Shown here one piece after another: positions 9,501-21,500 of a stretch of DNA of 23,967 nt. Positions within the stretch are counted from its first letter, which is position 1; every line of letters begins with the position of its first letter. Source of the DNA: Branchiostoma floridae (taxonomy: Eukaryota; Chordata; Leptocardii; Amphioxiformes; Branchiostomatidae); contig NC_049987.1 of assembly GCF_000003815.2 (NCBI RefSeq), positions 25,140,011-25,163,977 of the forward strand, read 5' to 3'. A program made the position numbers and the translations under genes. The notes under the pieces are model-generated. The model ran no database searches. It was not told the DNA's origin and saw only the letters and a program-made list of their open reading frames with translations.

Positions 9501-12500
9501 CAAATTTTACATCAATAAATCTAAATCTTAGAATCTCAAATAGGCTATGCAGTAAAGAAGTGCAATATCAGCATGGTCAAGTGAGCTGAGAGTGAGTAAA
9601 TCACTTCCAATCCACGCAGACAGAAGGTGGCACTGATTTAAGCTGGTACGGCTGGGTACATCTAAGAAAAGGATAAAACAACTTCAAGTTTCAAGCGATA
9701 CAAAACAGAGCGGCCAGGATCACCCTTGGATGCGACAGGTCCAACGGGTCCAGAGACTCTTTACAGTTTACTGCAGATGCTAACGTTAGTGCCGTTAAAC
9801 TTGAAAGACATGATCCAGCAGAAAACTTAGTGAATTTTCATGAGTCATGAAAACAAACCATCAGTGTCAATATGTAAACTACTCACAATGCAAGATCACT
9901 GTTATCAGACCAAATCTTCAGAAAAATATCCGCTCTCTGAAACCCAGAACAAATTTAGATGCTCAAAACTGAACAATTTCTGCACAGAACGTCTAACACA
10001 TGGAATAGTTTGCTGTAAGGAAATTAGATTTTGTCCCATTGTTCGTGGACCTAACGTAGACTTCCTACTTTTTGTGACTCTTTTGAAAAGTTGCTGTATA
10101 TGATATTTTCCTGTGGCTGTGTGTTATCTAGATTTGTTCCATGGATATTGATGAATAAAGGATAACAGGAAGAATACAGATGCTATAGACATTGTAAAAG
10201 CTAATCGTGTCTCCAAATAAATTCATAGAATGTTACCAACATATAGATAGCTGTGTGTTAGTACTGTTATCAATTACCACAGAACGTGCAATGATTGATG
10301 ACCAGATGGACAGACAGCTGGGCCGGGGATTTGTGTGGAAAGTAGGTTGGACGTTATTTGTTGGGAGGAAAAGTGGGAGGAGAGAAGGGTGGACCTTATT
10401 GGGTATTTACATGTTAGATCAACCCAAAGGCGGAGCACAGAGATAGGGAAGAGCATTCGAGAACTTTTGAGTGAACACAAAAGACCCTCCAGTGATGGGA
10501 GCAGACGTACTGGATGGGAGCAGACGTAATCAGGCGTCTAGTCTATCATCGTTCAGGCAATCTTTGGCCGAGTTTTCTTGGGGACAGACGGACACAGAAC
10601 AGCACAAAAGGTGAGTGATCATCATTTTCCAGCTTCATATATTACGTATCCTTGTCCAAACTATTATGTGGTTGTTTCTAATTGTTCTAGTTGTCTCGAC
10701 GAACCTACCCAGGGTTAGCCTGCTTGCTAGACTGTTCTGTTTCTTCAAAATTCTAGAGCTAACTGACAGACCATCTCCTTGGCTGACATGACAAGGAATT
10801 TTACCACAGACACCCCTAAGTTAGACCAATTAAAAAGAGAAACTGTGCAATGAATACTCCCGCTTACTAGACAGGATAGCATGCTGTTGGGGGAAAAGTC
10901 TTTGTTCCCTTTGTTTCCCATGGCCAGCTGCGTAGCTTAACACGTGCTAACTCATTAATCACTAGGTCATGGGTGGGGGGGGGGGGTACACCTGCGATGC
11001 AGATGTTTAGCCGCATGCTAGGGATAGGGCCGTACCAAATAATTCTATGGATGCTATCATAGTGAGCATTGATTGCAAACGAATTTGTTGTCAAAATATA
11101 ATTTGTCACATTTTCTGGAGTTACACTTTAGGAAATTTTGTGTTATATGTCATTGGATTTGATTGTGTAGGGGCGTAAGTAAAGATATCAGAGCCCACAT
11201 TCCCCTCTTTATATGTTGAGTGTTAACATGTTTATCTTGAATGTATAGCAAGAATTTAATTTTGAATGAGGGCCACAGCCTTAGAACCATGTGTATGAGT
11301 TACAGTAGTCTGGTTAGCAAAACATATAAATTAAAAATGATTTCAGTTTTGTTATTTTATGTACATTGACATATTTCCTAGAATTTCTTTCGCCGCACAT
11401 GCGTAGTGACATCTGTGAAGGGCTTATATAAGATAGTTTGTTCAATGCCCAACTTGAGTACCGCACGTGTGCTCACGAAGATGAAGTCGAAGATATTTGT
11501 TACTTACCTTTGAATTAAACGCCAAGGGGTATCTTTAGCCAAAATATGAGAAGAAGCTATGATGTTTCAAATGAAAAGTTTGAAAGAAAATCCCTTTGGA
11601 AGGTACGTATCCTCAGTACACAATTGTTTCTTTTGCAACTGCATGGGGCTGACCAGTACCCGTGATATTTTTCATAAAGAAGAAAGAGACAAATCCGTCA
11701 ATGACTCATCGTGATTTATGAAGAATGTAACATCATTCTGTCCTGAGCAGTACAGCCCTATAACAAAACAGAAACATGGTGTGCTGGGTGATATAGTTTT
11801 TCACTGGATATATCACTACATGCAATATCAATCCCAAACATCTTCTTACAACTAATGGTTTCAAATGTATGCCATTACTGTAAAGCCAAAGTTGGGAGTA
11901 ATTCCACAATTTTCTTTTTTTCTCTCACAAGGAATTACAACATATGAAGGATGGGAAGATGACCCCACCAGACCCCACAGCTTGTCATGAGAACAAGTTA
12001 CACAGACGGATGCTGTTCAAACAGTTTTCCTGAACAGCGAGGTTTGTTACCCTTTTGTTCTTATTGCTCATATAGTTTGAGTATCCAAAGTCATAGAGGT
12101 AACAGTGGGCAGAATGGTGGGTTAAAAATGGACCTTTAAAGGCACAAGGGGGCTTAAATGCACAAACATCGGGAGCATTGAAAACTAGTACAAACCTATG
12201 AGTGGATGTTGGGTGTTGGTTGATCTACTATACTGGGCACTTAGTTTTTTCGAACCTTTATTTATTGATTATGTGAAAAAAGACATTTGACAGCTAAGCA
12301 ATCTAAAGAAACCCATAGGGATTCATTCATGTTGACATATTGATCATGGAATATGTTTGTGTCCGTCAACTATACCTAACCTGTTCTATATTATTTCTTT
12401 CAGTTCTACAAGGCGACAACGACAACAGTCACAAGAAATTAATAGTTGAACTTGGACGGCAATCAGATTGATAGTAACCGTAGCTTTACAATGCATCACA

Positions 12501-15500
12501 ATCTATCACCTCAACGAAACGGAAGTCAATGCACATGTAGTCAGGCTTGACTCTATAGTTCCAGGAATTTTGTCAGCATGCAAACAATTTATTATACGGT
12601 CAACAGAATTACAAAAGAAATGTTTTGCTTGAATGTATTACCAAGTGTCATTGTTATAGAAGTAAATCCAAAGTTATAAGAATGACGCATCTTTGCCATG
12701 TTCTGCCAGGTTTTTACATTCTCTGTGTTTGTGTCTTGAGATATGGTAAAAGTATATATGATGTGTATGTTGATGAAATAAAAGGTATAGGCAATTGTGT
12801 GGATAGTTTTTTTTTTAAATGAGTAGTCTTTAAAATGTGGACAGTCATGGCCTTTTCTGCTTTCTACAAACATCTTGCAAATAAAAATTGTTTCAAATCA
12901 GATTTAGTAAATTCAAAATACTGTGTTCACAGGTGAAACAAAAAAACGTATGTACTTTAAACATTAAAGCTTTAATATAGTGTTCCTATTTGTCCGACGA
13001 AAGAACACCAAGAGCGATTGAGAGTTAAAAATATAAATCTCAATTGCCGGAAACAGAAAAACGTACTTAATGCATTGATTATGACAGTGGTTTTTGTGCT
13101 GAAAGAAGCAAATTGCCCGAAACAGTAATGTGACGGTAAAATACCAAGCAACAAAGGCCATTTCTGTTCCGACAAAAGACCAAACAGGCAAAGGCTACCT
13201 CAAAACGAATTCCCTAGGGAATGAATTCGTGCAATTTTTGGAATATTTTCAAAGCAATCGTAATACTGTAGAATGCCTCCGCCCCTGAGGCGTCGCCAAA
13301 AAAAGGAGTGAGTGAGCCTCTACATAACCCTAAGTGTTTATTACAAAATATGAAATACCCCGCACCTTTCTGACTTGCCCTTCTTCCCTTCCATGGCTGC
13401 CAGGTGCTGCTCCAGGGCATCCAGTAGGCTGGCAGGGGCCTGGGGAGGGGGGAAACACATGCTACAGACAATNNNNNNNNNNNNNNNNNNNNNNNNNNNN
13501 NNNNNNNNNNNNNNNNNNNNNNNNNNNNNNNNNNNNNNNNNNNNNNNNNNNNNNNNNNNNNNNNNNNNNNNNAGACTGAATATCCGTCAATTACTATCAC
13601 CGTAAATGCTAGCATAAATGTCGATATCGAATTTCAATCCAGCGGGGATTATCATGAGTGTCAGTATATCTTCCAATAACGGTGATAACAAAGCTGACTC
13701 CCAGACTTGCCTATTTTTGCGTTGTGCCACTGAAGATAATTTATATTGAAATGCATTCGAATCTGTCTGTAGCATCTTAGTCCTTTAAAATCTGATCCAC
13801 TGTTCCTAGAGCGAGTGAATAACTTACGACGTAACGTATTATATCTAGAATAATCCACGACGAAGTGGAATTCATTTTCATATGGATAAAATGTTGGTTT
13901 ATTAGGGGATTAATCGCCTCATGGCCAATTGACAATGTCACAATGGTGACCCTAAGTAGCCCATTGAGAGTCCCAAAGCACAGACTGCCAGACCAGCTGC
14001 AGGACATCTGGAGCAAATTACAGCCCATTCCAGTATACCGTGCCCTCGGGGACATCTGTGTCTGTTACATGTAAATCATAACACTCGCACCACCTGTACA
14101 ACTGGAACCCGAGCTCGGGGGAACGTGGTAAACAGGTGCCCACTGACAAGCTTAGAACTGGGAGTTCTGTGGAAACGTTTCACTCGCACCACCACCTGTA
14201 CAACTGGATCCTATGCTTAGGGGACAGTGTTTAACAAAACATTTACTAGTACCCACTGTTACGTTATTGTTGACGCAAATTTTACATCAATAAATCTAAA
14301 TCTTAGAATCTCAAATAGGCTATGCAGTAAAGAAGTGCAATATCAGCATGGTCAAGTGAGCTGAGAGTGAGTAAATCACTTCCAATCCACGCAGACAGAA
14401 GGTGGCACTGATTTAAGCTGGTACGGCTGGGTACATCTAAGAAAAGGATAAAACAACTTCAAGTTTCAAGCGATACAAAACAGAGCGGCCAGGATCACCC
14501 TTGGATGCGACAGGTCCAACGGGTCCAGAGACTCTTTACAGTTTACTGCAGATGCTAACGTTAGTGCCGTTAAACTTGAAAGACATGATCCAGCAGAAAA
14601 CTTAGTGAATTTTCATGAGTCATGAAAACAAACCATCAGTGTCAATATGTAAACTACTCACAATGCAAGATCACTGTTATCAGACCAAATCTTCAGAAAA
14701 ATATCCGCTCTCTGAAACCCAGAACAAATTTAGATGCTCAAAACTGAACAATTTCTGCACAGAACGTCTAACACATGGAATAGTTTGCTGTAAGGAAATT
14801 AGATTTTGTCCCATTGTTCGTGGACCTAACGTAGACTTCCTACTTTTTGTGACTCTTTTGAAAAGTTGCTGTATATGATATTTTCCTGTGGCTGTGTGTT
14901 ATCTAGATTTGTTCCATGGATATTGATGAATAAAGGATAACAGGAAGAATACAGATGCTATAGACATTGTAAAAGCTAATCGTGTCTCCAAATAAATTCA
15001 TAGAATGTTACCAACATATAGATAGCTGTGTGTTAGTACTGTTATCAATTACCACAGAACGTGCAATGATTGATGACCAGATGGACAGACAGCTGGGCGG
15101 GGATTTGTGTGGAAAGTAGGTTGGACGTTATTTGTTGGGAGGAAAAGTGGGAGGAGAGAAGGGTGGACCTTATTGGGTATTTACATGTTAGATCAACCCA
15201 AAGGCGGAGCACAGAGATAGGGAAGAGCATTCGAGAACTTTTGAGTGAACACAAAAGACCCTCCAGTGATGGGAGCAGACGTACTGGATGGGAGCAGACG
15301 TAATCAGGCGTCTAGTCTATCATCGTTCAGGCAATCTTTGGCCGAGTTTTCTTGGGGACAGACGGACACAGAACAGCACAAAAGGTGAGTGATCATCATT
15401 TTCCAGCTTCATATATTACGTATCCTTGTCCAAACTATTATGTGGTTGTTTCTAATTGTTCTAGTTGTCTCGACGAACCTACCCAGGGTTAGCCTGCTTG

Positions 15501-18500
15501 CTAGACTGTTCTGTTTCTTCAAAATTCTAGAGCTAACTGACAGACCATCTCCTTGGCTGACATGACAAGGAATTTTACCACAGACACCCCTAAGTTAGAC
15601 CAATTAAAAAGAGAAACTGTGCAATGAATACTCCCGCTTACTAGACAGGATAGCATGCTGTTGGGGGAAAAGTCTTTGTTCCCTTTGTTTCCCATGGCCA
15701 GCTGCGTAGCTTAACACGTGCTAACTCATTAATCACTAGGTCATGGGTGGGGGGGGGGGGTACACCTGCGATGCAGATGTTTAGCCGCATGCTAGGGATA
15801 GGGCCGTACCAAATAATTCTATGGATGCTATCATAGTGAGCATTGATTGCAAACGAATTTGTTGTCAAAATATAATTTGTCACATTTTCTGGAGTTACAC
15901 TTTAGGAAATTTTGTGTTATATGTCATTGGATTTGATTGTGTAGGGGCGTAAGTAAAGATATCAGAGCCCACATTCCCCTCTTTATATGTTGAGTGTTAA
16001 CATGTTTATCTTGAATGTATAGCAAGAATTTAATTTTGAATGAGGGCCACAGCCTTAGAACCATGTGTATGAGTTACAGTAGTCTGGTTAGCAAAACATA
16101 TAAATTAAAAATGATTTCAGTTTTGTTATTTTATGTACATTGACATATTTCCTAGAATTTCTTTCGCCGCACATGCGTAGTGACATCTGTGAAGGGCTTA
16201 TATAAGATAGTTTGTTCAATGCCCAACTTGAGTACCGCACGTGTGCTCACGAAGATGAAGTCGAAGATATTTGTTACTTACCTTTGAATTAAACGCCAAG
16301 GGGTATCTTTAGCCAAAATATGAGAAGAAGCTATGATGTTTCAAATGAAAAGTTTGAAAGAAAATCCCTTTGGAAGGTACGTATCCTCAGTACACAATTG
16401 TTTCTTTTGCAACTGCATGGGGCTGACCAGTACCCGTGATATTTTTCATAAAGAAGAAAGAGACAAATCCGTCAATGACTCATCGTGATTTATGAAGAAT
16501 GTAACATCATTCTGTCCTGAGCAGTACAGCCCTATAACAAAACAGAAACATGGTGTGCTGGGTGATATAGTTTTTCACTGGATATATCACTACATGCAAT
16601 ATCAATCCCAAACATCTTCTTACAACTAATGGTTTCAAATGTATGCCATTACTGTAAAGCCAAAGTTGGGAGTAATTCCACAATTTTCTTTTTTTCTCTC
16701 ACAAGGAATTACAACATATGAAGGATGGGAAGATGACCCCACCAGACCCCACAGCTTGTCATGAGAACAAGTTACACAGACGGATGCTGTTCAAACAGTT
16801 TTCCTGAACAGCGAGGTTTGTTACCCTTTTGTTCTTATTGCTCATATAGTTTGAGTATCCAAAGTCATAGAGGTAACAGTGGGCAGAATGGTGGGTTAAA
16901 AATGGACCTTTAAAGGCACAAGGGGGCTTAAATGCACAAACATCGGGAGCATTGAAAACTAGTACAAACCTATGAGTGGATGTTGGGTGTTGGTTGATCT
17001 ACTATACTGGGCACTTAGTTTTTTCGAACCTTTATTTATTGATTATGTGAAAAAAGACATTTGACAGCTAAGCAATCTAAAGAAACCCATAGGGATTCAT
17101 TCATGTTGACATATTGATCATGGAATATGTTTGTGTCCGTCAACTATACCTAACCTGTTCTATATTATTTCTTTCAGTTCTACAAGGGCGACACGACCAC
17201 AGTCACAAGAAATTATAGTTGAACTTGGGACGCAATCAGAATGATAGTAACCGTAGCTTTTACATGCATCACAATCTATCACCTCAACGNNNNNNNNNNN
17301 NNNNNNNNNNNNNNNNNNNNNNNNNNNNNNNNNNNNNNNNNNNNNNNNNNNNNNNNNNNNNNNNNNNNNNNNNNNNNNNNNNNNNNNNNNNNNNNNNNNN
17401 NNNNNNNNNNNNNNNNNNNNNNNNNNNNNNNNNNNNNNNNNNNNNNNNNNNNNNNNNNNNNNNNNNNNNNNNNNNNNNNNNNNNNNNNNNNNNNNNNNNN
17501 NNNNNNNNNNNNNNNNNNNNNNNNNNNNNNNNNNNNNNNNNNNNNNNNNNNNNNNNNNNNNNNNNNNNNNNNNNNNNNNNNNNNNNNNNNNNNNNNNNNN
17601 NNNNNNNNNNNNNNNNNNNNNNNNNNNNNNNNNNNNNNNNNNNNNNNNNNNNNNNNNNNNNNNNNNNNNTCAGATTTAGTAAAATCAAAAATACTGTGTT
17701 CACAGGTGAAACAAAAAAACGTATGTACTTTAAACATTAAAGCTTTAATATAGTGTTCCTATTTGTCCGACGAAAGAACACCAAGAGCGATTGAGAGTTA
17801 AAAATATAAATCTCAATTGCCGGAAACAGAAAAACGTACTTAATGCATTGATTATGACAGTGGTTTTTGTGCTGAAAGAAGCAAATTGCCCGAAACAGTA
17901 ATGTGACGGTAAAATACCAAGCAACAAAGGCCATTTCTGTTCCGACAAAAGACCAAACAGGCAAAGGCTACCTCAAAACGAATTCCCTAGGGAATGAATT
18001 CGTGCAATTTTTGGAATATTTTCAAAGCAATCGTAATACTGTAGAATGCCTCCGCCCCTGAGGCGTCGCCAAAAAAAGGAGTGAGTGAGCCTCTACATAA
18101 CCCTAAGTGTTTATTACAAAATATGAAATACCCCGCACCTTTCTGACTTGCCCTTCTTCCCTTCCATGGCTGCCAGGTGCTGCTCCAGGGCATCCAGTAG
18201 GCTGGCAGGGGCCTGGGGAGGGGGGAAACACATGCTTACAGACAATACAGTACTTGTATGTCCAATGGTTTTACATGGCTGTGTAGTAGGTATTGTAGCC
18301 TGAGAGTTATCCTAGTTAGGCTAGCAGGGGACTGGAGGAGGGAAACACGTGCTTACATGGCAGACAATCATGTACCATACATGTCCAATGGTTTCACAAG
18401 GCTGTACTATAGGTTCTGTAGTCTAAAGGTTATCCTAGTTACACATAGGCTGGCAGGGGCCTGGGGAGGGGGAAACACAAGCTTATGCTGCAGAAAATCA

Positions 18501-21500
18501 CTGGTATGTTCAATCATATGGTTTTACAAGGCTGTGCTGTTGGCATTGAAGCCTGAGGGTTACCCTACTAAGGCTAACGTCACATTTCCAAACCAAGGCC
18601 CAGCCGGGCTGTTTGTGGAAACGAAAAATAGAAATATCGTCTCACGAGATTGAGACTAGACCATTCTCCGCGTCCAAGATGTACTGACAGACATCGAAAA
18701 TTTGGAGGTATGTTCTCTACCTTTAATAAACAGTCATTGTTCGAAGAAAATTGATTGTAACGAAAAATAGAAAATATACACAAATAAGGCTCTTTATGTC
18801 TTGTGTAATTACATGTGTAGGTGTCTTTTAAATCATACATTTCGTTCCCAAAAGCTGCCTGGCCAGGCCCCGGTTTGGAAATATGACATACATGTAGGCC
18901 TTACATTGCTTGTTTAAAGGACTGTACTGTGACCAACATTTGGTTTGTGTGATCCTTGATTTCGTAATTGGAAGATGCAAGGTTTAAAAGTATAATTTAA
19001 AGACAACAAAAACCCACGAAACATAAAAGATTTCTTCTCTATTATTTGCTGAGCAATCTGCAGAATCTTTGGCCGCCTAGTGGTGCAGACTATAGTGTAA
19101 AGGGCCACTATGAAAGAGTCTCAGTCAATTTTGGTCAATCATCTATCATGTTACAAGATGTACATTGCTAAGTTTAAGCCTCTGAATGAAAAGCTAATAA
19201 CATTACTATGTTTAATCAGTTAGATCCATACAAAGCACAGTTCCAGATCATTAGCTACAGATTTGTAAACAGTCTGTTGGAAAGTTAATACATCTTCCTT
19301 ACAGAAGAGTAATCAGCTGAAGTAAGGACAGGTGGGTGGAAAGTTCACACATACATGTACATGTACAGGGCTCCAAGTACAAATATGCAACATGTAATTT
19401 GCACATTGTTTTCACAACCTACAAATGGCATGGCTTTAGTTTTCAAATTGCATCCAAAATTTTTGCAAACATGCAATTTGCACACTTCTATTAAATTTCA
19501 ACATCTGCACTTTCGTAAAACATCCGTACAATTTTATACTAATAAATATAGATGTGTATAATATTTTTCACATTACATGCGTAAATTTATGCCAATAAAA
19601 AGTACTTAGAGCCTTGATGCACAATCAGTGAGTCACCAGATAGGCAACGCGTTCAGTGGTTATGATTCGCATGCAAAATATCGACAGCGCAAAACACAGA
19701 GCTCAAAATAGCAGGCCTCATGAAATATACATCCAGGTTACGGCATATTCTGCTATTCCAGTTATAACCAGTCTAGCGTCATCAGTGATTTAGGTGGAAG
19801 CTATGTGTCATGCTTGTAGGACCAAAGAGCATTTAATTTGTATACCAGTTACATGAACAGTACAAACATTGTTTCACTCAAATTGGTTTATTGCAATCAA
19901 ATAACTAAGAAGTAGTCAATGTTTTCTTATGGATACAACCTCATTTTTCTTCATACCAACATTTTGACAGTCTATGGTTATAGGTTAGGTTACTCCATGG
20001 ATAAAGGTGAACTAGCATTACATTTGTAAATGCAACCTTGTAGCTTTGTAGGCTTTTTGCCTGGCATATTCCATTTTGAGCTCTTTTCAATGTACACAAC
20101 ACAGTTCATGATTAAACAACATAGATTGATGATTAAACGACAGTGTAAGCACGAAGCCTACCTTTGAGATGTGAGAAGAAGTGGACAGTTAAACACAGAT
20201 CCACGTAGGAAGGCCACTACACAGCAGAGGTGCCTAGCACAGCTCCTTACCTACACTACATGGTACTTACTTGAGCCTGACTTACTTTGGTTAGATCGGG
20301 GATCTCTCCCTTGTCTATTCCAACTTGCTGCAAAGGAAAAAGAAAAACATGGTAAAATGTTGTATCTATGAAGGTTAGACATACAGGTGGTAAGTTATAC
20401 AAGGTAATGGTTACTCAAGCAACTGGATGATTTTGGAAATGTTCAGCAATTTCAGACAGCATTTTGTTTGTTTGAACCTTTGTTTCTTCTTATAAAATTG
20501 CATTCGTTATTACAATGACTGAATGAATATCAGTTTCTGATATTATTATCAGATTCTGGATTTATCAGGTTTTATTCCAAACTCGGGATTGATATGTTAA
20601 CGAGGTGAAAGTACCTGCCATTATCATTTGCTGTGTGTAATTTTGTTTCTAAAATTTCTTTAAAGACATTGAGGCTGTAATTTGAACTTGGAAATGACAA
20701 ACCAAACAATCCCTTGTTTCATAAAACAAAGATTGTCCCTTTCTTTGCAACTCTTAAAATTCCCTAGCCTCTAACATACTGTTACACTGTAGCAAACTCC
20801 AATCGTAAATCAATTTATCCACAATTTATTTTGTCACATTTTCATATTCCCACACAAGAAAAAACAGCTTCATTTTCTGACAAATTGAGACAAATTCATA
20901 AAATGTTTAAGGATAGTAAAACACCATGCACCATTCCAAATCTCTCATACATGTCAAGAACTGTTGTATTGTTGTTGTACTTGTGACATATCAAGCAAGG
21001 TCTTTTTGTGCATTCAAACTGGTGACATCCATGCAAAAAAAGTTAGGCTTGCTACAGTAACTAACTGTGAATAAGGTCTCATGCGGAAGGATGGGAAATT
21101 TAGAAAATTTTGTCTTCAAAACGGCAGGCTTGTGGGTGGAATGGGCGTCTTGTGAGTTAAAAAAGAAGGTCTTTTGGGGCAGGAAAAAAACGAAGCAGAA
21201 TGTGACTGGAGGGCGGAAGGGACTTACATAATGGTGGGGCCTCCACATGTGTGTCTACGGCAGCATGATGTTACACAGAATTTGGGAAGCCAGATTTAGT
21301 CTCAACTTTCAGGAGAAAAATACGGTGTTTCGTTTATCTAAACTTCATGACAACGGTTTTTGAAACGTTGGACAATTTGGACAGTGACGAGATACAAAAT
21401 GATGTAATGTGTAATTTTGTGAGAAGCATGGCAACGGTGCGGTGCCAAAAAAAACGCTAAGGTGTCGGTTAAGAAAACAAACTTTGCTTTTCATTCATGC

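Larger units (their letters stand above)
8801..13472. repeat. First copy of a 4.67-kb duplicated block
   Basis: It matches 13573-18245 at an offset of 4772-4775 bp. The interior (about 9045-12410) is almost base-identical: I see one 1-bp difference, gggccgggg versus gggcgggg at 10320. Divergence is concentrated within about 240 bp of the left end of the second copy and about 100 bp before the N gap at 17290. It contains intron sequence, a LINE remnant, the nested plus-strand unit and one PICALM exon. Confidence 0.95.
13573..18245. repeat. Second copy of the 4.67-kb block, interrupted by an N gap
   Basis: It starts exactly at the first base after the 100-bp N gap. The internal gap 17290-17669 (380 N) corresponds to 12517-12897 (381 bp) of the first copy. 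Its right end runs on into unique sequence at 18246, while the first copy ends at 13472 in the N gap. This is the layout expected from overlapping contigs that were not merged. Confidence 0.95.

Noticed and set aside
17219-17753. ORFs of 139-173 codons around 17.3-17.7 kb
   Set aside because: Almost entirely N; not real sequence.
13366-18212. Genuine mutually exclusive exon pair (two SLLDAL exons)
   Set aside because: Copies and kilobases of intron are identical and break at contig ends; an exon pair under selection would show diverged introns.
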